Source: Bacteroidales bacterium
GTDB lineage: Bacteria; Bacteroidota; Bacteroidia; Bacteroidales; P3
Reading direction: 5' to 3'
Length of the DNA stretch: 42,004 bases
Assembly: GCA_031262295.1 (NCBI GenBank)
Contig: JAISIA010000031.1
Span: forward strand, 1-42,004
Position numbers and translations under genes: made by a program. This document shows, one piece after another, positions 18,501-27,948 of this stretch. Within the stretch, counting starts at the first letter, position 1, and every line of letters starts with the position of its first letter. The notes under the pieces are model-generated. The model was given only the letters and a program-made list of their open reading frames with translations, did not search any database and was not told the origin of the DNA.

Positions 18501-20343
18501 TAACTGATGCAAAAGGACCTCCTGTTGTTGCTTGTGCAAAAGGAATACCAACAGTTATGTAGTTTATTGCCCCTGGTGTTAATTCAAAAGGACCTGCAGA
18601 CTGCATAAAACGTCTATCTCCTGAAGAATTACCTGAGGTTTCTTCTGTCCAACCTCGTGTATCAGCTACTATATTTTTTGTATCACTACCCTTTGTTCCC
18701 CAATTCCAAACGTCTGTTGTTCCAGGAAACATAAAATCACATTCAGGATTTCCAGATATTGTTCCATCTCCTCCAAATGTCATTCTTGCTCCTGTTCTCC
18801 AAATACCTCTTAGATAGTTGTAATAGTCTGTTGCTTTATCAGGTTCTCCTTTAATTGCATGGTTACTATTTTCATAATAAACGAATCTTCTCATACCAAA
18901 ACGTTCATCATCAATAATACCATTACCAAAATTAACTCCATTAATATTGGCACCATTAGTTATTTTATCATTTACATCATACCAATAATCAATAAATTCT
19001 TCTGCGTTTGCAGTTATTAATAATGTATCATAAACAGGTTTGCCGTTTTCCATTATATCATTACCATTAGTATCTTTCTTTATATACTTTGATAATTTTT
19101 CCAATCCATCTGTTTTAGCAGCAGCCAAAGCAATATATACTTTTGGATTATCTAATCCATCAGGATCTAAGTATGGTCCTTGAAAAAAGTCAATACCAAT
19201 TGCAGGAGGATTTCCTCCGTATGCCCCTGTTCCTGGTCCATCAGTTGTTTTACCATTATAGCAATATCCTAAACCTCTTTTAACATCACAACCAACAAAA
19301 TCATCATGAGCATAACCTAAATCTGGGTCAACCCATTGACTGAAATATGTGTTTTGTAAGGTAAATGTTGAACGATTTATTATTTCGTATGAATAGAAGG
19401 TCATATTATTTATTTCGTCATTCATACTAAAAGCGAAAGCCTGAGCACGAATTTCAAGACCAATTGGGTTTGAAGATTTAGATTCTGTGTGAGAATTTCC
19501 CTTATCGTTAAATACCCACCAAAGAGTTTCATCTCCTTTTAAAACTTGATCAACTAAAATACCCCCTGTTACTTTTTCTCCTCCTGTTCCTATTGAATCT
19601 TCCATAGTTCTAATAGGATTATATTTTTGACCACTTTGTTTTGCTAAAACAGGACAAAGATCTCCATTGAAATCATAGTATGGATAATCTCCTTTTTCGT
19701 AATTATATTCTCCGTCTCCATCAACATCTTTGAAAGGAGCTAAATATTTTGTTTGTTTTAATTCTGAATAGTTTTCAGGATGAGCAGGCCATGTTCTTAT
19801 AGCTTCTGTTATAAGATTTGGATCTGATGGTCCTCCTATTATTTGTCCTTGTGCATTTGTTGGACATGCTGCAACGAATGCTTCTACTTCTGCTTTTGTT
19901 ATACGAAAATGCTTATCCCACTTTTCACATACAGACTTATCTACAGCAGCATTCTTATCTACTGTTAATGGTCCTGGCCAAAAATCATCACCATCTTGAC
20001 CAAAACGAAGGGCAGCAACTCTCAATTGTTTGTTTTCATCCTGTCCTCCAATCCATAATGCAGCACAGAACATAGCTGTGGATGTTCCGTTTTTTGGAAC
20101 ATAATATCTGGCATTACTACCATCATACCACATATTACCACCTGTGTTAATACGTGCTCTAACGTTATTAATACTCAACTCAGCAGAACCTTGTGCTCTT
20201 CTACATCTTTCAACTCCAGAAGCATCTTTGGTTAAAGAGGGAGAAGATTTTTTTATCGCACCTTTATATTCTTCCGCAAAAAGAGTATTTTGCATAAAAA
20301 TACAAACTAAAACTAACGTTGTTATTCTTATTATATGTTTCAT
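15526..20343 (-). CDS. Very large secreted protein with FlgD/T9SS-like C-terminal domain
   Basis: The 1605-residue product has a signal peptide (to about residue 24, NTLFAEE). A long region follows that is rich in Asp/Gly/Asn/Tyr, including DVDGDGEYNYEKGDYPYYDFNGD (acidic calcium-binding-like repeats near 210-232). A C-terminal Ig-like domain begins ITVVPNPYFSASGYEGD near 1495 and contains YITIYSVDGTVIRKL and GGAYIIHIKADGIGEKIIKWFG. That domain resembles FlgD-type Ig and T9SS sorting domains, but the protein continues past the usual Lys-rich end to SIRPVDLNSF, so it is not a textbook type A signal. It lies between a TonB-dependent receptor and a PorV-like barrel, suggesting a surface complex. 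The ligand is unknown. Confidence 0.7.
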   Translation of the reverse strand: MKHIIRITTLVLVCIFMQNTLFAEEYKGAIKKSSPSLTKDASGVERCRRAQGSAELSINNVRARINTGGNMWYDGSNARYYVPKNGTSTAMFCAALWIGGQDENKQLRVAALRFGQDGDDFWPGPLTVDKNAAVDKSVCEKWDKHFRITKAEVEAFVAACPTNAQGQIIGGPSDPNLITEAIRTWPAHPENYSELKQTKYLAPFKDVDGDGEYNYEKGDYPYYDFNGDLCPVLAKQSGQKYNPIRTMEDSIGTGGEKVTGGILVDQVLKGDETLWWVFNDKGNSHTESKSSNPIGLEIRAQAFAFSMNDEINNMTFYSYEIINRSTFTLQNTYFSQWVDPDLGYAHDDFVGCDVKRGLGYCYNGKTTDGPGTGAYGGNPPAIGIDFFQGPYLDPDGLDNPKVYIALAAAKTDGLEKLSKYIKKDTNGNDIMENGKPVYDTLLITANAEEFIDYWYDVNDKITNGANINGVNFGNGIIDDERFGMRRFVYYENSNHAIKGEPDKATDYYNYLRGIWRTGARMTFGGDGTISGNPECDFMFPGTTDVWNWGTKGSDTKNIVADTRGWTEETSGNSSGDRRFMQSAGPFELTPGAINYITVGIPFAQATTGGPFASVTLLRQIDDKCQALFDNCFNVLEGPDAPDLTIKELDGELILYITNDAPSSNNRNESFSKIDIRIPPKYELIEEISYIAYDENNQPIIKTKDSTVSTTFYDQYYRFEGYQIFQLRDKNVSVADIYDEDKARLVAQCDIRNFDSKQGNQPIAKLVNYTKDDNIGDFVPKVMVDGLNNGIQHSFRVTEDKFAETNDKTLVNNQKYYYIAIAYAYNNFKQYSSSDATKLDGQKETYLASRKTGTGRSITPAVAMPHIVTPEQNGTLVQSVYGNSPEITRIEGNGNGGMIINFKDETLEQIMGKPNEEPAGVAYLPNLVYKENYGPLNIKVIDPIKLSQGSYIIKIIPSATDTSGSMMNATWKLQNADTNLPLYTTKLNGVSTDVYSLTSDRVIGDINEQIIFPLGLSISLNNPIPTATALSVRMNDYQTERRVVGGDFAEGTTLYSSVVHNDPNKTWLMGVADNDQSGYTNWIRSGASYVSEEISRGFASMGQERVEDIVDYLLQDYYYSESLIQFNPSTGVNDTMVTNYSIDKNQDYETFGNGWWAPYRLTALYINYKSDYGDAIYPYPGFSYYHFGTNNTVAKTKYRMDPAFVYSTVSNDLNNLASVNIVFTNDKTKWTRCPVLEMGDDVQQTEGGAKRFQIRKHPSVDKNGQPLNDGTEGWGWFPGYAINLETGQRLNMLFGENSQLGVGRPGNGRDLLWNPTSTLSSDAGDLVYGGMHYIYVLGASQYELYTPNSLGQPEKSVVNPTAYYDVDANGNKDMGSWAYNNLRALDNLVLDDAAPLNSDYNNTELLSAMKVFGSVMWVGMPLATAFDNDRTAELPTDVTVSLRVKQPYRKNYINNINGEAAIPQNDNYPMYQFSITRDLATTTGNIELAKSAMDQITVVPNPYFSASGYEGDQVENLVKICNLPPDCYITIYSVDGTVIRKLRGPSKSLVSGTGTALTSVDWDLKNHKGLPISGGAYIIHIKADGIGEKIIKWFGSIRPVDLNSFQ

Positions 20344-20381
20344 CTTTCAATAAGTTTTCTTCTTGTTTTACTACGCCTTAA

Positions 20382-23300
20382 TTAAAATGTATAAGATATT
20401 CCTAAATATACCATTCTTGGTCTTTGATAATTATACTGAACATTGTTTAGATACATAGCATAATAATCTCTGAAAGAACTTTCGTTCAATTGACTTGCAA
20501 TGACAGTTTGAGTTTCTGGGTCTGTTAAATAACCATTATCGTCAGGGTCTCCTGTAACTCCAAATACTGATGCAACATTCTTTATGTTTAATACATTATT
20601 TATCCTTGCATATATATTAAGTTGTGTCATTTTCTTTCCAACTTTAATATTATAAGACTTATCTATATTAATATCTATTCTAAATATCCAAGGTAATCTT
20701 GCTCCATTATAACTACCAACTATTGTTTGTTGAGTATTGCTGAAATATTTTGTATATGGTCTTCCTGATTGAGCTACTCCTGTAAGATTAACCCCAAAAT
20801 TTTGCAACCATTTAATTTCTTTTGAACGTTTAGTGCCGTCCTTATCTGTTACTATTCTTCTTGTTGTTGGTCCATTATAATCTTTATCTCCTTGATAACG
20901 GAAATCTAATTGTAGTTTAAATTCATGACGTCTATCATCGCTTATAGGATATAACATCTTTATATTTGGATAACCTGCCTGAATTAAAGAAACTATTGTT
21001 GATTGTGGTAAGCCTGATGTTCCTTCTGCATATTGTAGGGTATAGTTTGCATTTAAACGAATATTTTTTGAACGTTTCAATTCGTATGTTAAAGAAACCC
21101 CTTTTGTTGTTTTGAAATCTTGATTACCATAAGTGTAATATAGAGATGTTGGGTCAGCTCCAACATATTGAACAAGGGCTATAAGGTCTCTTGTTTCCTT
21201 ATAATAAGCAGATATCATAAATACAGAAGATTTTGATAATACTTGTGTGAAACCTAATTCATAGTTAGTAATTTTTTCAGGTTCCAACTTAGGATTACTC
21301 AATAAAGCTCCTGATTGTCTTTCCATAAATAAGTAGCTTAGATAATTTGCTTGCCAATTACTTTGAGGTCGGCGAGCAATCATATCGTATGAAGCTTTAA
21401 ATTCTGAATTTGTAGAAACAGGGAATGAAAATGCTATACGAGGCATTGCCACTATTTGAGGTTTATAATCTTCAAAAGCATCTGTTGATATTTCAAAAGG
21501 AAGTCCTGTATCATTTAATTTTCCTTTTCTAAAAGGTAAAGGTTGTCCTGATGCACCTGCTATATCAGAAGGATTGGAAACTATTTCTCCATTTGCATTA
21601 TACCAAGTGTTTCCATTTCTATATCCCTTAACAAAACCATCTGTGTTCACACTTTCAGTACTTGTACTTCCACTTAAACTACTAACATATACAACATAAT
21701 CATCTCCTATACTTGCAGGACGATTTGGAATATTTAATTCTCCTGCTGTATAAGAAGAATATAATAGATAATTATCTTTTAATCCCATTTGATTTCCATC
21801 AAATCTATCTACACGAACACCTATATTAAAGATTAAATCTCTAAAGTAGAATTGGTCTTGAATATAACCTGCCATATATATTGGTTGCCAAGCTCCCAAA
21901 GTTCTATTTGTTGGATCTGAGAAGAAGTTTTGAAGATTTTGTTTTCCCTTAACAACATTTCCTCTATGATCATATCCATAGTAGCTTACTATTGAATTAC
22001 CACTATTGAATAATTCATCTGCTGAAAACATATCTAATGAGAAAGTAGAAGGATCATAACTATCAATATCTATATATTCTGTACTTGTTATATCCATTCC
22101 TAATTTTTCTCTCAAGGCTCTATCAAAGTAGGTTTGACTTGCTGCATCATAAGCTCTATTATATGTTACATAAGGTATAGATCCAGAATTATCAATGATA
22201 GGATTTTCCAAATCTCTATATAATATATGTGCATTAGCCTCTTGCTTCATTATAGTCCATAAGCTTGCTGCATTTAAACCATAAGAACGATAGGTCATTT
22301 GATCGTATTGGAATCCGAATTCCAAAGAATGTTTTCCTATATCCGCAGAAACTTTTGCAGAAACAAAGACTGCTTGTGTTTCAGATTTACTATATGTTGT
22401 AGTTGGAGTTCCTACATTTGTCCAAGCAAATGATGAAGGGAACATTTGATATATTGAATTTGGCAAATCTCCATTTGTCAATCCCAAATAAGATCTTATA
22501 TTATCATAGTTATATAGATTTGATCTTATTGAAGAGAAATTTGGATCATTATATAATTGCCAAGTATATCTTGCAAGTCCTGGATTTGCATCCGATGGAG
22601 TAAAATCAACTTGATAATCCAACCAACCATTATGTTCCATTACATCCTGCATAACTCCATTTATTTCCATACGAGTTAATGCGTATGTATTTCTTTTATG
22701 TGTTTTAAATTTTCCTATATATCCATATTTAAATAAATCATCTCCATGAACAGGACTATAAGTTTCGCTATAAGATCTGCTGTAAGAACCAATGACATCA
22801 AAAATAATATTCTTTATTGTTGATGTTTCAGAACCTGAAAATTTTTGAGTAAAATCTGCCATTACCTGAAAACTATTACCAGAGGATTCAGAGTTATTTG
22901 CATTATTTACTAACATTGAATAACTATCAGGATTCTTTCCTATACTATTTGTATATTCTCCGTTTATTTGTAGAATACTATTGTCTGAAAAACGTATATC
23001 CAATCCGCCTTCCATATACAATCCGTTACTCCACATATTTGGTTTTCTTCCCACTTGTTCAAAATCTGATAATCTTAAAAATGATGCAGTATTATAAACA
23101 ACACCTACTGCTGGATCAAATGTTAGAGGATTATCATTTAGGAAATTTTGCTTATCTTGTTTAAGCATATAGTATCTTCTATCAGAAGGTCTGCTATATC
23201 CGTCTTGTTGATATTGATTAAATGCAGCAAAACGAAAACCTATTATACTCTTTTCTGCACCTTCTGCAGTTTTTATCTTATAAACAGGACCTGTCAAATA

Positions 23301-24050
23301 CAAATCAACTCTATGATAACCTCTGGTATCCAAAGGCTCAGATGTTTCATATCTTACCATTCCACTAAACTTGCTTTCTGGTGGTCTTAAAGTAATGTTA
23401 GTTGTTCCTCCTATTGACTCTCCATAACGAGCAGGTGTTCCTCCTAAGATAACCTGTATTTCCGCTATTGCTTGTTTAGGAATATTTACAGTTCCTTTTT
23501 TAGGAACGCCATTAACATAACTTATCATACCTGATTCACCACGAGCACTACCTGCTGATCCATCATTATCAGAAACCCCAGCAACATTAGCAATTATGGC
23601 ATCAACGCTATTGGCATTCATCTTTTCCATATCTTCATTTGAGATACGTTTTCCTGTTTCTGCTGAACCTATTTCAATTAATGGAACTACATACTCAGTA
23701 ATATTGACAGCATCCAATTGAGATACCGATGGCTCTAAGGCTAAACTACCTCCTGTTGAATATCCACTTGCTGTTACTTGAACCCCCTTTTTGATACTTT
23801 TCTTGTAGCCAACAAAACTTGCTATAACATCGTAAGCGCCCGCACTCAATGGCTTAATTTGATAATTACCATCCATATCAGTTTGAGCTCCTCCTCGTTG
23901 TTCGCCATTTTGTTCTACAATGACATTAACAAAAGGCATCGGTTCTCCCGTTTTAGAATCTGTTATTGTACCCGTCAAAGTTCCTTGTGAGTACAAAAAT
24001 AAACTGGTTGTTAAAAACAACCCAAAAGTAAAGAATAATTTTCTCAACAT
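20382..24050 (-). CDS. TonB-dependent receptor with carboxypeptidase-regulatory-like N-terminus
   Basis: The 1222-residue outer-membrane receptor imports an unknown ligand using TonB energy. After the signal peptide (to about residue 21) comes a carboxypeptidase-regulatory-like domain (GTLTGTITDSKTGEPMPFVNVIVEQNGEQ, DMDGNYQIKPLSAGAYDVIASFVGYK; about 24-105). A plug domain at about 110-225 follows (DAIIANVAGVSDNDG, VNGVPKKG, EIQVILGGTPARYGESIGGTTNI). The rest is a large barrel ending PRMVYLGISYTF. It differs from classical SusC in size and lacks a SusD neighbour. It heads a three-gene operon with the 1605-residue secreted protein and the PorV-like barrel. No clear -7 box was found in the 44 bases before it. 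Confidence 0.88.
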   Translation of the reverse strand: MLRKLFFTFGLFLTTSLFLYSQGTLTGTITDSKTGEPMPFVNVIVEQNGEQRGGAQTDMDGNYQIKPLSAGAYDVIASFVGYKKSIKKGVQVTASGYSTGGSLALEPSVSQLDAVNITEYVVPLIEIGSAETGKRISNEDMEKMNANSVDAIIANVAGVSDNDGSAGSARGESGMISYVNGVPKKGTVNIPKQAIAEIQVILGGTPARYGESIGGTTNITLRPPESKFSGMVRYETSEPLDTRGYHRVDLYLTGPVYKIKTAEGAEKSIIGFRFAAFNQYQQDGYSRPSDRRYYMLKQDKQNFLNDNPLTFDPAVGVVYNTASFLRLSDFEQVGRKPNMWSNGLYMEGGLDIRFSDNSILQINGEYTNSIGKNPDSYSMLVNNANNSESSGNSFQVMADFTQKFSGSETSTIKNIIFDVIGSYSRSYSETYSPVHGDDLFKYGYIGKFKTHKRNTYALTRMEINGVMQDVMEHNGWLDYQVDFTPSDANPGLARYTWQLYNDPNFSSIRSNLYNYDNIRSYLGLTNGDLPNSIYQMFPSSFAWTNVGTPTTTYSKSETQAVFVSAKVSADIGKHSLEFGFQYDQMTYRSYGLNAASLWTIMKQEANAHILYRDLENPIIDNSGSIPYVTYNRAYDAASQTYFDRALREKLGMDITSTEYIDIDSYDPSTFSLDMFSADELFNSGNSIVSYYGYDHRGNVVKGKQNLQNFFSDPTNRTLGAWQPIYMAGYIQDQFYFRDLIFNIGVRVDRFDGNQMGLKDNYLLYSSYTAGELNIPNRPASIGDDYVVYVSSLSGSTSTESVNTDGFVKGYRNGNTWYNANGEIVSNPSDIAGASGQPLPFRKGKLNDTGLPFEISTDAFEDYKPQIVAMPRIAFSFPVSTNSEFKASYDMIARRPQSNWQANYLSYLFMERQSGALLSNPKLEPEKITNYELGFTQVLSKSSVFMISAYYKETRDLIALVQYVGADPTSLYYTYGNQDFKTTKGVSLTYELKRSKNIRLNANYTLQYAEGTSGLPQSTIVSLIQAGYPNIKMLYPISDDRRHEFKLQLDFRYQGDKDYNGPTTRRIVTDKDGTKRSKEIKWLQNFGVNLTGVAQSGRPYTKYFSNTQQTIVGSYNGARLPWIFRIDINIDKSYNIKVGKKMTQLNIYARINNVLNIKNVASVFGVTGDPDDNGYLTDPETQTVIASQLNESSFRDYYAMYLNNVQYNYQRPRMVYLGISYTF

Positions 24051-24094
24051 ACTCCTTTATTTGTGTTTTTATGTAAAGAATGAAATTTCGTATT

Positions 24095-24445
24095 TTATTT
24101 TTTTCCAATAAAAGGATTATTTAATATTTCAGAATAAATAACCGCTTTTCTTAGATCAAAATCTTCTTCTTCTTTTATATTTGTTTCTTTATTTTCTTTT
24201 ACAACTTCTACTTGTTGTATTTCTTTCTTAATTTCAACCTTCTTTTTAGGTTTATCTTCTTTTTTTATCTCAACTTTTTGAGGCTCCAAATCCAATAATT
24301 CTCCAAATATAGTCTCAAAAAAGCCTTTGTCTTTCTTTTCTTCAAATATGGGCTTTGTTTTCTGCTGATCACTTGTTTTGTTAGCCTTTGCAAAGACCTT
24401 CAAAATAAGGATAACTATAACTGTAACAATTAACAAAACATCCAT
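24095..24445 (-). CDS. Small single-pass membrane protein with conserved C-terminal motif
   Basis: The 116-residue protein has one N-terminal membrane helix (residues 2-18, mostly Val/Ile/Leu), then a Lys/Glu-rich linker with repeated VEIKKE segments. It ends with DLRKAVIYSEILNNPF, a motif I know from small hypothetical proteins of Bacteroidota (usually DL(R/K)KAVIYSEILN-R/N-P). The linker is probably disordered and cytoplasmic and the C-terminal motif a docking helix, but no function is known. It has a near-consensus promoter directly upstream and lies between SecDF and the TonB receptor on the same strand. Confidence 0.65.
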   Translation of the reverse strand: MDVLLIVTVIVILILKVFAKANKTSDQQKTKPIFEEKKDKGFFETIFGELLDLEPQKVEIKKEDKPKKKVEIKKEIQQVEVVKENKETNIKEEEDFDLRKAVIYSEILNNPFIGKK

Positions 24446-24465
24446 AGCCTATCAAAACTGAGCGA

Positions 24466-24497
24466 CAAAGTTATGCAAAAAACTAAAACGACCAAAA
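24466..24497 (-). promoter_or_regulatory. Promoter of the small membrane protein gene (-33 TTTTG, -7 TAACTTTG)
   Basis: On the minus strand TTTTG (24493-24497) is followed after 19 bases by TAACTTTG (24466-24473). Both boxes and the spacing match the Bacteroidota consensus. The start codon at 24445 is 20 bases downstream of the -7 box, giving a short leader. Confidence 0.75.
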
Positions 24498-24521
24498 TAT
24501 TTTACACATATTTGCATCTAT

Positions 24522-27500
24522 TTACTTTGATTTAATTTTTACAATATCTTTATCTTTTTTATTTTTCATCAACAAATAAGCAACAGGAGCAGAGATAAAT
24601 AATGTAGAGAATGAACCCGAAACCGTTCCTATTGTTAGAGCAAAAGCAAAGCCTCTTAAAACATCTCCTCCAAAAACTAAAATTATGACTAAGGATATAA
24701 ACACCGTACAAACCGTATTTATTGTCCTACTCAAAGTTTGATTCATTGATAAATTCATTATTTCTCCAAAATTCCTATTAGGATGCAGTTTCACATTCTC
24801 TCTAACACGGTCAAAAATAACCACAGTATCATTTATTGAGAACCCTACAATGGTTAGTATCGCTGCAACAAAACTCATATCAACATCCATGCTAAATGGC
24901 AAAACACCATTTAAAGCAGAGAACATTCCTATTGTGAAGAAGGCATCAAATGCCAAAGCTAAAAGACCTCCTAAACCATATTGCCAATTACTAAATCTTA
25001 ATGCTATATAAATAAATATAGCAATTAGAGAAATAATAATCGCTATTATAGCAGAAGTTTTTATGTCATCAGCTATTGTTGGTCCAACAATTTCAGAACT
25101 TATTATTCCAAGTGGAGACTTTTGTGTTGATTGAAATTCAGCCAAAGTTACATTATCTTTATAGAATTGTTTTGTTCCATTATATAATTTGGCAATAACC
25201 TCTCTTTTTACATCATCATTATCCTCTTTAACCTTATAATCTGTTGTCACCTTAACTTGATAATTAGGTCCAAAAGTTTTAACCTCAGGAGCAGAACCAA
25301 ATTCCTTTGTTAGGGATTCTCTAACTTCTGTAGCATTAACATCCTTATCAAATCTTATTACATAAGTACGTCCTCCCATAAAGTCTATACCGTAATCCAA
25401 ACCTTTAAATGCTAAAAAGCCCGCTAATATAACAACAACAGCACCCATTATTATCAACTGCTTTTTTGCTCCTTCAACAAAATGGAAATTTGGAGTTTTA
25501 TATGTAGAGAAACGATTTGAAAATTTAAGCATATTCTTTAACTTCTTGCTTGATGCCATTGCCTCTATAACTAAACGAGAAATAAAGACACTTGTACAGA
25601 AAGAAGTAATTATACCTATACATAATGTAACTGCAAATCCTAATACAGAACCTGCACCAAAGTAAGCTAAGATTATACCTGTTATCAATGTTGTAACATT
25701 ACCATCTATAATGGCAGAATAAGAATGTTTGTATCCATCAGATATAGCCGTATTAATATTTTTGCCAATTTGCAATTCTTCTTTTATACGTTCATTAATG
25801 ATAACGTTGGCATCAACAGCCATAGCAACAGTAAGAACAATCCCTGCTATACCCGACAAAGTTAGAACAGCACCTATTGAGGCAAATACTCCCAAAAGGA
25901 AGAATAAATTCACCAAAAGAGCAATACAAGCTGCCACACCAGAGACACTATAGAACAATATCATAAATAGACATACCGCAAGTAATGAAAATATAAATGA
26001 AATAAAGCCTGCCCTAATAGATTCTTCTCCTAAGGAAGGACCAACTATTGATTCTTGAACCACTCTTGCAGGAGCAGTAAGCTTTCCTGACTTTAAGACA
26101 TTAGCTAAATCCTTCGCTTCTTCTATTGTGAAGTTTCCAGATATTTCAGAATTACCTCCACTTATTTCACTTCTAACAACAGGAGCAGAATATACAACAC
26201 TATCTAAAACTATAGCTATGCAATTTCCTATATTAGATCCTGTTATCTTACCCCATTTTCTTGCAGCCTCAGCCTTCATTCTCATTGAAACAACAGGACG
26301 ACCTTGCTGATCAAAGTCCTGACGAGCATCATCAATAACATCTCCATCCAATAAAGCTGTCTTTGCCTTATTGGTATATTGTATTACATATAATTCATAT
26401 TCATTTGTCTTTTGAATAGGTTGAGCACTCCACAAGAAAGCAAGATCCGTAGGCAAATATTTAACAGCCTTTGATAATAGAATGTTTATCTCTTTTTGAT
26501 TTCCTGCTGTTGCAGTTCCAACAACACTTTGTGCCAAATCACCTCTATTCAAACGAGTAAATAGATCTAATAAAGGTCTATTTATTTTTTTAGTTGTGTC
26601 CCTCTTTTCTTCCATCTCTGCCTTTTGCAAAGAATCACTCGCAGATGAAACTGCCAAAAACTCATCAGCAGCAACAATTGACTGAAACACCTTTGAAGCA
26701 TCTCCCGCTAACCAAAATTCCAATTGAGCTGTTCCTTCCAATAAACGACTTATACGTTGTGGGTCAGAAACACCAGGAAGTTCTATAAGTATTCTTTCAG
26801 AAGATTCCAATTTTTGTATGCTCGGTTCAGCAACACCAAACTTATCTATACGTTTTGATAAGACTTGGAATGTGCGATTAAATGCATCGGTACATTCTTT
26901 TCTAATTGCAGATAAAACTTCTTGATTAGTTGAATTTGTTGTAATCCCACTTGCTTTCAATTTTACCCTGAAAAATGCTGAAAGATTAATCTTTTCTTTT
27001 TGCTCCAAGTCTTTTACAACCTCTTCAAAAGAAGAAAAGAAATTCTTACCATTAACTTTTTGAAGCTCTAACGCCTTATCAAATAACTTTAAAAATGCTG
27101 GATCCTTTGGATTTGTCGCTAAATTCTTAACAACATCAGCTGTGGAAACCTCCATCTTTACATTCATCCCTCCTTTTAGGTCAAGCCCCAAACCAAGTTC
27201 TCTTGATTTACACTCCTTATAAGTAAAAGGACGTATCCAAAGAAAATTATAAACAGGCTTATCAGATATGGAATCCAAATAATTTAACTCCATTTCACTG
27301 CCTATTGAATCTAAAATCTCTTGTTGCCTTAATTCATTTCCTCCTGCAAGACTTTTAGCCAAAGACTTAACATAGCTACTTTCACCATACTCCTTTGCCT
27401 GTCTTTCTACCTTCTTTGTAAAATAGGTAAATGACAATTGATACAAACACACCAAAGAAAAGATAATTACAATAATCCTTATCGCACCTCTGTTCTGCAT
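24522..27500 (-). CDS. secDF: Fused protein translocase subunit SecDF
   Basis: SecDF uses the proton motive force to pull secreted proteins through SecYEG. Here SecD and SecF are fused in 992 residues, as in other Bacteroidota. The SecD half contains LGLGLDLKGGMNVKMEV (about 82-98), a long periplasmic P1 region, and six membrane helices from about 520 (including GIAGIVLTVAMAVDANVIINERIKEE). The SecF half starts near 680 and contains YGIDFMGGRTYVIRF and FSINDTVVIFDRVREN. The gene has its own -7 box at 27544-27551. Its products probably serve the many signal-peptide proteins of this cell. Confidence 0.96.
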   Translation of the reverse strand: MQNRGAIRIIVIIFSLVCLYQLSFTYFTKKVERQAKEYGESSYVKSLAKSLAGGNELRQQEILDSIGSEMELNYLDSISDKPVYNFLWIRPFTYKECKSRELGLGLDLKGGMNVKMEVSTADVVKNLATNPKDPAFLKLFDKALELQKVNGKNFFSSFEEVVKDLEQKEKINLSAFFRVKLKASGITTNSTNQEVLSAIRKECTDAFNRTFQVLSKRIDKFGVAEPSIQKLESSERILIELPGVSDPQRISRLLEGTAQLEFWLAGDASKVFQSIVAADEFLAVSSASDSLQKAEMEEKRDTTKKINRPLLDLFTRLNRGDLAQSVVGTATAGNQKEINILLSKAVKYLPTDLAFLWSAQPIQKTNEYELYVIQYTNKAKTALLDGDVIDDARQDFDQQGRPVVSMRMKAEAARKWGKITGSNIGNCIAIVLDSVVYSAPVVRSEISGGNSEISGNFTIEEAKDLANVLKSGKLTAPARVVQESIVGPSLGEESIRAGFISFIFSLLAVCLFMILFYSVSGVAACIALLVNLFFLLGVFASIGAVLTLSGIAGIVLTVAMAVDANVIINERIKEELQIGKNINTAISDGYKHSYSAIIDGNVTTLITGIILAYFGAGSVLGFAVTLCIGIITSFCTSVFISRLVIEAMASSKKLKNMLKFSNRFSTYKTPNFHFVEGAKKQLIIMGAVVVILAGFLAFKGLDYGIDFMGGRTYVIRFDKDVNATEVRESLTKEFGSAPEVKTFGPNYQVKVTTDYKVKEDNDDVKREVIAKLYNGTKQFYKDNVTLAEFQSTQKSPLGIISSEIVGPTIADDIKTSAIIAIIISLIAIFIYIALRFSNWQYGLGGLLALAFDAFFTIGMFSALNGVLPFSMDVDMSFVAAILTIVGFSINDTVVIFDRVRENVKLHPNRNFGEIMNLSMNQTLSRTINTVCTVFISLVIILVFGGDVLRGFAFALTIGTVSGSFSTLFISAPVAYLLMKNKKDKDIVKIKSK

Positions 27501-27543
27501 ATACTTAGATTTGTTTTTTATGTTTCACAAATATTTGAGCCTG

Positions 27544-27551
27544 CAAAGATA
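27544..27551 (-). promoter_or_regulatory. -7 promoter element of secDF (TATCTTTG)
   Basis: On the minus strand TATCTTTG lies 43 bases before the secDF start. It matches TAnnTTTG exactly. No TTTG was found at the -33 position. Confidence 0.6.
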
Positions 27552-27691
27552 GAATAATATTTTATAACTCCCTAATATCCTACCTTTTTTTAACGTACCC
27601 CTTAAATTTAATAAGCATTACTTTGCAATTAATCAAACTTTTAAATAAAAAATAAATATTAAATATCACAACAAATAAATAAGGTAAAATC

Positions 27692-27765
27692 CTAATGGCA
27701 AAATTCGGGCATATTTACTCCCTTAGTTAAGCAAGAAGACAAATACGCCCTGCATTTTGCATTAG
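27692..27765. other. Long imperfect stem-loop in the secDF / MFS divergent spacer
   Basis: Four paired blocks can be drawn: CTAAT (27692-27696) with ATTAG (27761-27765); GCAAAAT (27698-27704) with ATTTTGC (27754-27760); GGGC (27707-27710) with GCCC (27747-27750); and ATTT (27713-27716) with AAAT (27741-27744). Small internal loops separate them and a 24-nt terminal loop closes the structure. It lies upstream of both divergent promoters and has no coding frame. It could be a small RNA or a protein-binding site; the strand is undetermined. The rest of the 448-base spacer holds the two -7 boxes and an 18-base T8-GC-A8 palindrome near 27814-27831. Confidence 0.4.
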
Positions 27766-27911
27766 AAACCCCCAAAAACGACTACATATTTATTAAACCT
27801 CATCAACTTATACGGCTTTTTTTTGCAAAAAAAATTTGAGTAAAATTTATTCAATTTTTAATATGTTTTTCTTTTATGGAGAAAAAATATTTATAGAACA
27901 AAAAAAATATT

Positions 27912-27919
27912 TAGATTTG
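27912..27919 (+). promoter_or_regulatory. -7 promoter element of the MFS transporter gene (TAGATTTG)
   Basis: TAGATTTG fits TAnnTTTG and lies 29 bases before the ATG at 27949. No good -33 box is visible upstream. Confidence 0.5.
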
Positions 27920-27948
27920 CATCTTTAAAAATTAAAAGAATAAAGAAT

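Noticed and set aside
22403..23390. Several plus-strand open frames inside the TonB receptor gene
   Set aside because: They are short, lack promoters, and lie antisense to a complete receptor gene with all expected domains.
27501..27948. tRNA or SRP RNA in the secDF/MFS spacer
   Set aside because: No cloverleaf with a TTCGA-type arm and no GGAAG/GCAG SRP core could be found; only the imperfect hairpin remains.
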